A stretch of DNA of 64,000 bases from Aliidiomarina celeris. Its GTDB lineage: Bacteria > Pseudomonadota > Gammaproteobacteria > Enterobacterales > Alteromonadaceae. The DNA lies in assembly GCF_003316875.1 (NCBI RefSeq), contig NZ_QMIL01000004.1:124001-188000 (forward strand), given 5' to 3'. Numbering within the stretch: the stretch's first letter is position 1; the number at the start of each line of letters is the position of its first letter. Under the pieces are notes generated by a model. The model was not told the origin of the DNA. It searched no databases and was given only the letters and a program-made list of their open reading frames with translations. Below, piece by piece: positions 59,333-64,000 of the stretch. The position numbers and the translations under genes were made by a program.

Positions 59333-61066
59333 ATGTTCCAATTTTTGCTGCTGGCGCTGTGCCTGCCCGTGTTATTTGTCAGCGTGGCTGTGGCCCAACC
59401 GCTGCAAGTAACGCAACACCAGCATTCTAGCCTTCCGCACAGCCATTCTGTACAAGAGGCTGAAAGCCAACGCTATACGTGCTCCATGCACCCTAGTTTT
59501 GTAACCACAGACCCGAATGAGCGCTGCCCCATTTGTGGCATGGAGTTGGTGCCGGTAAGTAGTAATCGGAGCAGCGGACCAAGTAGCAGTAACCCGCAAA
59601 TATCTTTTAGTGGGCGAAGCTTAGCGCTACTGCAAGTGCAAACCGAGCCGGTTCGGCAAGGAGCTGTACAGCATGAGCTTGAGGTTATCGGTGAGCTCGA
59701 CTTCGACGAGCGTTATCTTACCAGCATTAGTGCCTATACCAGTGGTCGTATCGACCGATTGTGGGTGAATTATACCGGCGCCCATGTGGAGCAGCAGGCG
59801 CCTCTGGTAGAAATATACAGCCCAGAGTTGCTAACCGCGCAGTTCGACTTGCTGCAAGCTCATCGGCAAGTAAACCCTTCCGATGATCCTATTCGGGGAG
59901 CACCAGTTTGGCGCGAAAGCCAGCAAGTTACCTTGCGCGCGGCACGGCAGCGGCTGCGTTTGTTGGGCTTAAGCAACGCGCAAATTGATCAGGTCATCAC
60001 ACGCGGCGAAGCAACGGACCGCATGGTGGTACAGGCGCCAGGCTCAGGCCAAGTGGTGGCGCGGCATGTGCGGCAAGGCGACTATGTAACGACCGGCGAA
60101 GTGCTGCTCGAGCTCGTTGACCCAAGCAAAATGTGGGCGGTGTTGCAGGTTTTTGAGCGCGACTTAACTTATTTTAACGTGGGTGATGCTGTTACCGTGC
60201 AGCCGCACATTCGTGGCACGCAACTGCGTGAAACGCAACAGGGCGAAGTGGTGTCTATAGCGCCGCGTATTGACCCGCAAACACGCACACGGAATGTGCA
60301 CGTAGCTCTTGAGAATACCAGCGGGGCGCTTTCTGCGGGTGGCTTTATTCGTGCAACACTCAGCACAGAGCAGGTAAATGTACTCACTATTCCCGCCTCT
60401 GCGCCCCTGCTCACCGGTACACGTGCCGTAGTGTATGTGCAGAACCATGCTAACGAAGAGCAATCTACCTTTAGTGCACGAACAGTAACGCTCGGGCGCA
60501 AGTTTGGCGACCGTTACGAGGTGTTGTCGGGGCTGAATGCAGGCGACCTCGTTGTAACTCGAGGTGCATTTAGAATTGACGCCGAGCTGCAATTGCAAGG
60601 GCACACCAGCATGATGAACCCCGCGCCGCAGCAGCAAGCGGAGCAGGTCAATATCACCTCTTTGGTTGCACCCTATCTTGGCATGTGGGAAGCCTTGCAA
60701 AGCGACAACTTAGCGGCGTGGCAGCAAGCGGCTGCCGACTTTTATAACGGCGTAGCAGCAGTTGAATGGCCGCCCTCATTAGCAACTGAACAGGCGCAGC
60801 TCGAAATCGGAGCGGGGCATGCCCACCATGTGGCCGATATAAGCACGGCGCGGCAACATTTTTATGAACATTCGCAAGCCATGATAAGCCTTGCGCGGGC
60901 GGGGTATCACCAAGGCACTTTGTATTTAATGTACTGCCCCATGGCGCGCCAAGGTGAAGGTGCGTATTGGTTACAGGCCAACGATCAGCTGCGTAATCCT
61001 TATTACGGTGCCATGATGTTGCGTTGCGGAGACCTGATCGAGCCACTGGAAGGAGCGCAGCAATGA
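59333..61066 (+). CDS. cusB: CusB-type periplasmic adaptor with heavy-metal-binding domain
   Basis: 577 residues. After the signal peptide, a heavy-metal-binding motif (YTCSMHPSF, then CPICGMELVPV) sits at residues ~48-75. The membrane-fusion core follows: VIGELDFDERYLTSISAYTS, GRIDRLWVNYTGAHV and MVVQAPGSGQVVARHVRQGD. An additional ~130-residue C-terminal DUF3347-like domain ends the protein (MYCPMARQGEGAYWLQAND, then NPYYGAMMLRCGD). It joins CusA to the outer-membrane channel and delivers Cu(I)/Ag(I). Coupled to cusA by ATGA. No CusC gene is seen in this window. Confidence 0.92.
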   Translation: MFQFLLLALCLPVLFVSVAVAQPLQVTQHQHSSLPHSHSVQEAESQRYTCSMHPSFVTTDPNERCPICGMELVPVSSNRSSGPSSSNPQISFSGRSLALLQVQTEPVRQGAVQHELEVIGELDFDERYLTSISAYTSGRIDRLWVNYTGAHVEQQAPLVEIYSPELLTAQFDLLQAHRQVNPSDDPIRGAPVWRESQQVTLRAARQRLRLLGLSNAQIDQVITRGEATDRMVVQAPGSGQVVARHVRQGDYVTTGEVLLELVDPSKMWAVLQVFERDLTYFNVGDAVTVQPHIRGTQLRETQQGEVVSIAPRIDPQTRTRNVHVALENTSGALSAGGFIRATLSTEQVNVLTIPASAPLLTGTRAVVYVQNHANEEQSTFSARTVTLGRKFGDRYEVLSGLNAGDLVVTRGAFRIDAELQLQGHTSMMNPAPQQQAEQVNITSLVAPYLGMWEALQSDNLAAWQQAAADFYNGVAAVEWPPSLATEQAQLEIGAGHAHHVADISTARQHFYEHSQAMISLARAGYHQGTLYLMYCPMARQGEGAYWLQANDQLRNPYYGAMMLRCGDLIEPLEGAQQ

Positions 61067-64000
61067 TTGCCGCATTATTGCGCCACAAATTGGTGGTTTT
61101 GTTGCTTACTGTGGTGATGATTTTTGCCGGCATTGCGGTTGCGCCGTTCCAATGGCACACCGACTTGCCGCGCAGTCCTGTGGCGGTAGACGCGCTTCCG
61201 AATACCGGCGAAAACCAACAAATTGTGTACGCCGAATGGCCGGGGCGCTCGCCGCAAGACGTCGACGACCAAGTAAGCTACCCGCTTTCCGTGCAGCTCA
61301 TGGGCGTACCCGGTGTAAAAGACGTACGCACGCTGTCGATGTTCGGGTTTTCCAGCGTGTCGGTTATTTTTCACGAAAATGTCGACTTTTACTGGGCCCG
61401 CAGCCGCATTTTAGAAAAGCTTGCGAGTATGCCGGCTACCGCCTTACCCACTGGTGTGCAACCCGCCTTAGGGCCCGACGCCACAGGCCTAGGGCAAGTG
61501 TACCAATACACGCTTGAAGGGCGCGACCCACAGGGCAAACCTATTGGCGGCTGGGACTTAGACGAACTGCGGTCGGTGCAAGACTGGTACGTACGGTACG
61601 CCTTATTAGGTGCCGAGGGTATTAGTGAGGTGGCCTCAGTCGGCGGCTATGTGCGCGAATACCAGATAGACGTAAACCCCGACGCACTCCGGTACTACAA
61701 GGTGTCACTAGAGCAAGTAATGCAGGCGGTAGCGGAGTCGAATCTCGACGTGGGAGCCCGCACTACGGAAATTAACCAGGTGGAATACCAGGTGCGAGGG
61801 GTGGGTTTTGTGCGCTCCTTGCGCGACATTGAACAAGCTGTTGTAAAGCTTGCGCCAGACAACACGCCCATTTTAGTTGAGCAGCTGGCTAGCGTGAGCT
61901 TTGGTGCTGCAGAGCGGCGCGGTGCGTTAGACGTAGCAGGTGCCGAGGCGGTGGGCGGTATTGTTACTGTGCGAGAAGGCTATAACCCGCTTGCCGCAAT
62001 TGAAAACACCAAAACCAAAATTGCCGAAATGAGCGCCGGTTTACCGGCCCGCGCGGTGGTGGACTGGAGCCGAACTAACAGGGCGGCCATGGAAGATTTT
62101 CGCCGAGCGCAAGGGTTGCCTGCGCTCCATAGTGAAACCTTAAACTTTAACAACGAAAGCCAGCAAGCTTGGGTGAATTGGCTGCGCACGCACCCGCAAG
62201 AGCGTTGGCCGGAATGGTTAAATCTGAGCCAAATTCAGCTGGTACCGTTTTACGACCGCAGCGAACTTATCAACGAAACCTTGTCGACCCTTAACAGTGC
62301 ACTCATGCAGCAAATTTTAGTAACCGCCGCAGTGGTGCTGATTATGCTCCTGCATTTCCGTGCGGCCCTAACCCTTGCCTTGATGTTGCCGTTAGCCGTA
62401 CTTATGGCGTTTATTGGCATGCGGGTACTCGGCGTAGAGGCAAATATTGTGGCCTTAGCGGGTATTGCTATCGCCATTGGCACCATTGTAGATATGGGCG
62501 TAATTGTAACCGACAATGTACTGCGCGTTCGCAAACAGCAGCCCGAGCTTGGGGTAACTGAGGCAGTGGTGGAAGGGGCCAAACAAGTGGGACCGGCGGT
62601 ACTCACCGCCATTGCTACCACCATTATTAGCTTTTTGCCGGTGTTCACCTTAACCGGCGCAGAGGGCAAGTTATTCGCTCCGCTTGCCTACACCAAAACT
62701 CTGGTGTTGGTGGCGGCTGCACTACTCGCTTTAGTGGTGGTACCGGTGGTGTTGCGTGTTCTGCTGAGCCGTAAAACCGCAGCCATTGAGCGCTGGCTAG
62801 AACAGCACAAAAAGCTTTATCGCGCGGTATACGGCCTGTTAGTGCTGGTGGTTATTCTTACGCTCGGGCAGGTGTGGCAGCCTTTAGGGCCACAAGCCGG
62901 CGGGCTGCGTAACAGCCTGTTTGTTGGTTTGCTATTTGCCAGTGTTATTGGTGTGTTTAGCCTGTTGCTGCACTACTACGAAGCCATATTACGTTGGTGT
63001 TTGCGTTTTAAAGCGTTGTTTTTGCTTTTGCCTGCCGGTGTCATTGCACTTGGCCTCGTCATTGTGCCGGGCTTGGGGCGCGAGTTTATGCCCGCACTGA
63101 ACGAAGGCGCGTTTTTGTATATGCCTACCACCATGCCACACGCGTCTATTGGCGAAGCCCTCGACGTACTGAGCCAGCAGAATAAATCGATCGCGGCCAT
63201 TCCAGAAGTGTCGAGTGTGGTGGGGAAAATTGGCCGCGCCGACACCGCGCTCGACCCTGCACCCGTGTCTATGGTGGAAACCATTATTCACTACCACCCC
63301 GAATTTGTAACCAACGAACAAGGTGAGCAGGTGCGCCAGTGGCGCGAACACATAAATAGCGCCGACGACATTTGGCAGGAAATTGTTGCCGCCGCACAGG
63401 TACCGGGCGTTACGTCCGCACCCCGTTTGCAGCCTATTGAGGCACGCCAGGTCATGTTGCAAACCGGTATGCGTGCGAGTATGGGCATAAAGGTACAGGC
63501 GCCAACTCTGGAAACATTGTCAGCGGCGGCGCAGGCGCTTGAAGGGGCACTTCGCAACGCACCTCTGGTGAATGCGCAGTCGGTAAATGCCGAGCGCGTG
63601 GTGGGCAGTCCGTACCTAGAAATACACCTAAAGCGTGAGCAATTAGCCCGTTATGGCTTAAGCGTTGCTGCTGTAAATGAAACGATAGCGGCAGCATTAG
63701 GTGGGGTGGAAGTGTCGCGCAGCGTGGAGGGGCGCGAGCGTTACAGCATACGCGTGCGTTATGCGCGTGAACTACGCAACAACCCCGAAACCATGGCGCG
63801 TATTTTAGTGACCAGTGCGAATGGCGTACATATACCTCTGGATGAAGTAGCCGACATTGAATTCGCTCGTGGGCCGCAAATGATACGCTCGGAAAATACC
63901 TTTTTAACGGCTTACGTAACCTTTGGCGGCCAAACAGGAAACGCCGAAGTGAACGTAGTGGAAGCTGCGCGTGCGTACGTGCAGCAACTGCAGCAAAGTG
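61063..64000 (+). CDS. cusA: CusA/CzcA-type heavy-metal RND pump, 3' end beyond window
   Basis: 979 codons are present; the gene runs off the edge (family size ~1040). Landmarks are the N-terminal helix, VSYPLSVQLMGVPGVKDVRT, QDWYVRYALLGAEGISEVAS, a TM4-type proton-relay Asp in GTIVDMGVIVTDNVLR, LTAIATTIISFLPVF and GREFMPALNEGAFLYMP. It exports Cu(I)/Ag(I) using proton motive force, and Met in LYMPTTMPHAS supports a soft-metal substrate. An unusual stretch of ~50 residues (~345-400), rich in Asn, Trp and Gln, interrupts the usual spacing before the pump's TM2. The start overlaps the cusB stop by ATGA. Confidence 0.92.
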   Translation, partial: MIAALLRHKLVVLLLTVVMIFAGIAVAPFQWHTDLPRSPVAVDALPNTGENQQIVYAEWPGRSPQDVDDQVSYPLSVQLMGVPGVKDVRTLSMFGFSSVSVIFHENVDFYWARSRILEKLASMPATALPTGVQPALGPDATGLGQVYQYTLEGRDPQGKPIGGWDLDELRSVQDWYVRYALLGAEGISEVASVGGYVREYQIDVNPDALRYYKVSLEQVMQAVAESNLDVGARTTEINQVEYQVRGVGFVRSLRDIEQAVVKLAPDNTPILVEQLASVSFGAAERRGALDVAGAEAVGGIVTVREGYNPLAAIENTKTKIAEMSAGLPARAVVDWSRTNRAAMEDFRRAQGLPALHSETLNFNNESQQAWVNWLRTHPQERWPEWLNLSQIQLVPFYDRSELINETLSTLNSALMQQILVTAAVVLIMLLHFRAALTLALMLPLAVLMAFIGMRVLGVEANIVALAGIAIAIGTIVDMGVIVTDNVLRVRKQQPELGVTEAVVEGAKQVGPAVLTAIATTIISFLPVFTLTGAEGKLFAPLAYTKTLVLVAAALLALVVVPVVLRVLLSRKTAAIERWLEQHKKLYRAVYGLLVLVVILTLGQVWQPLGPQAGGLRNSLFVGLLFASVIGVFSLLLHYYEAILRWCLRFKALFLLLPAGVIALGLVIVPGLGREFMPALNEGAFLYMPTTMPHASIGEALDVLSQQNKSIAAIPEVSSVVGKIGRADTALDPAPVSMVETIIHYHPEFVTNEQGEQVRQWREHINSADDIWQEIVAAAQVPGVTSAPRLQPIEARQVMLQTGMRASMGIKVQAPTLETLSAAAQALEGALRNAPLVNAQSVNAERVVGSPYLEIHLKREQLARYGLSVAAVNETIAAALGGVEVSRSVEGRERYSIRVRYARELRNNPETMARILVTSANGVHIPLDEVADIEFARGPQMIRSENTFLTAYVTFGGQTGNAEVNVVEAARAYVQQLQQS

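Overview
The window is about 64 kb of a mid-GC gammaproteobacterial chromosome. It most likely comes from Idiomarinaceae (Idiomarina/Pseudidiomarina) or a close marine Alteromonadales relative. The best single clue is a complete photoactive yellow protein (PYP) cluster, a trait known from Idiomarina loihiensis. The mix of envelope, redox and regulatory genes agrees with this. I see no rRNA, tRNA, CRISPR array, integrase or transposase. The assignment rests on protein recognition by eye, not on a database search.

Region 1 (1-14.3 kb) is an accessory island of toxin-antitoxin and defence-type genes mixed with small unknowns: a Fic protein, a hipBA pair with visible operators, a PLD-helicase-DUF3427 protein, an orphan AbiEi-like regulator, a SEC-C protein, a CPXCG protein, a delta-class carbonic anhydrase, a metallophosphoesterase, a solo HipA-family kinase (YjjJ type) and an AAA/DUF4143 ATPase. 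The spaces between them hold debris: a clipped membrane-protein gene, a scrambled second copy of the SEC-C gene, a winged-helix fragment and a frameshifted fic remnant. Two single-gene cargoes (AbiEi-like, and yjjJ with the fic remnant) each lie between 43-44 bp direct copies of the neighbouring gene's 3' end. No recombinase is nearby.

Region 2 (14.3-30.8 kb) is mostly core. It holds an EEP nuclease-fold protein, a VIT-family transporter, rlmA, a DUF4870 protein, kynU coupled to an exported hydrolase with a kynurenine-formamidase-like motif, and three two-component systems (NarL/LuxR type, LytS/LytTR type, and OmpR type with PepSY proteins). Two diguanylate cyclases overlap the 3' ends of neighbouring kinase genes.

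Region 3 (30.8-46 kb) is redox and envelope. It has a porin, a TsdA-like dihaem cytochrome and a trihaem cytochrome behind a perfect FNR-type box, an M23 peptidase, a LysR regulator divergent from DoxX and a YgiD-like dioxygenase, and then the PYP cluster: PYP, p-coumarate ligase, aromatic amino-acid ammonia-lyase and, 9 bp downstream, a DUF4236 coiled-coil protein. DUF533, thioesterase, LLM oxidoreductase and phospholipase A genes follow.

Region 4 (46.1-52.6 kb) is the strongest candidate for an under-described system. It is a four-gene, fully translationally coupled SMC-type operon: a DUF3584-like ATPase, a small MksE-like protein, a kleisin-like protein and a Toprim protein. It resembles Wadjet/MksBEFG but has a different gene order, a short Toprim subunit and divergent sequences.

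Region 5 (52.7-64 kb) holds yegQ/trhP with the ferredoxin yfhL, a pseudouridine synthase coupled to rnk, a cold-shock gene with a long leader, a NIT-PAS-GGDEF-EAL protein, and a Cus-type copper/silver RND efflux operon that runs off the right edge.
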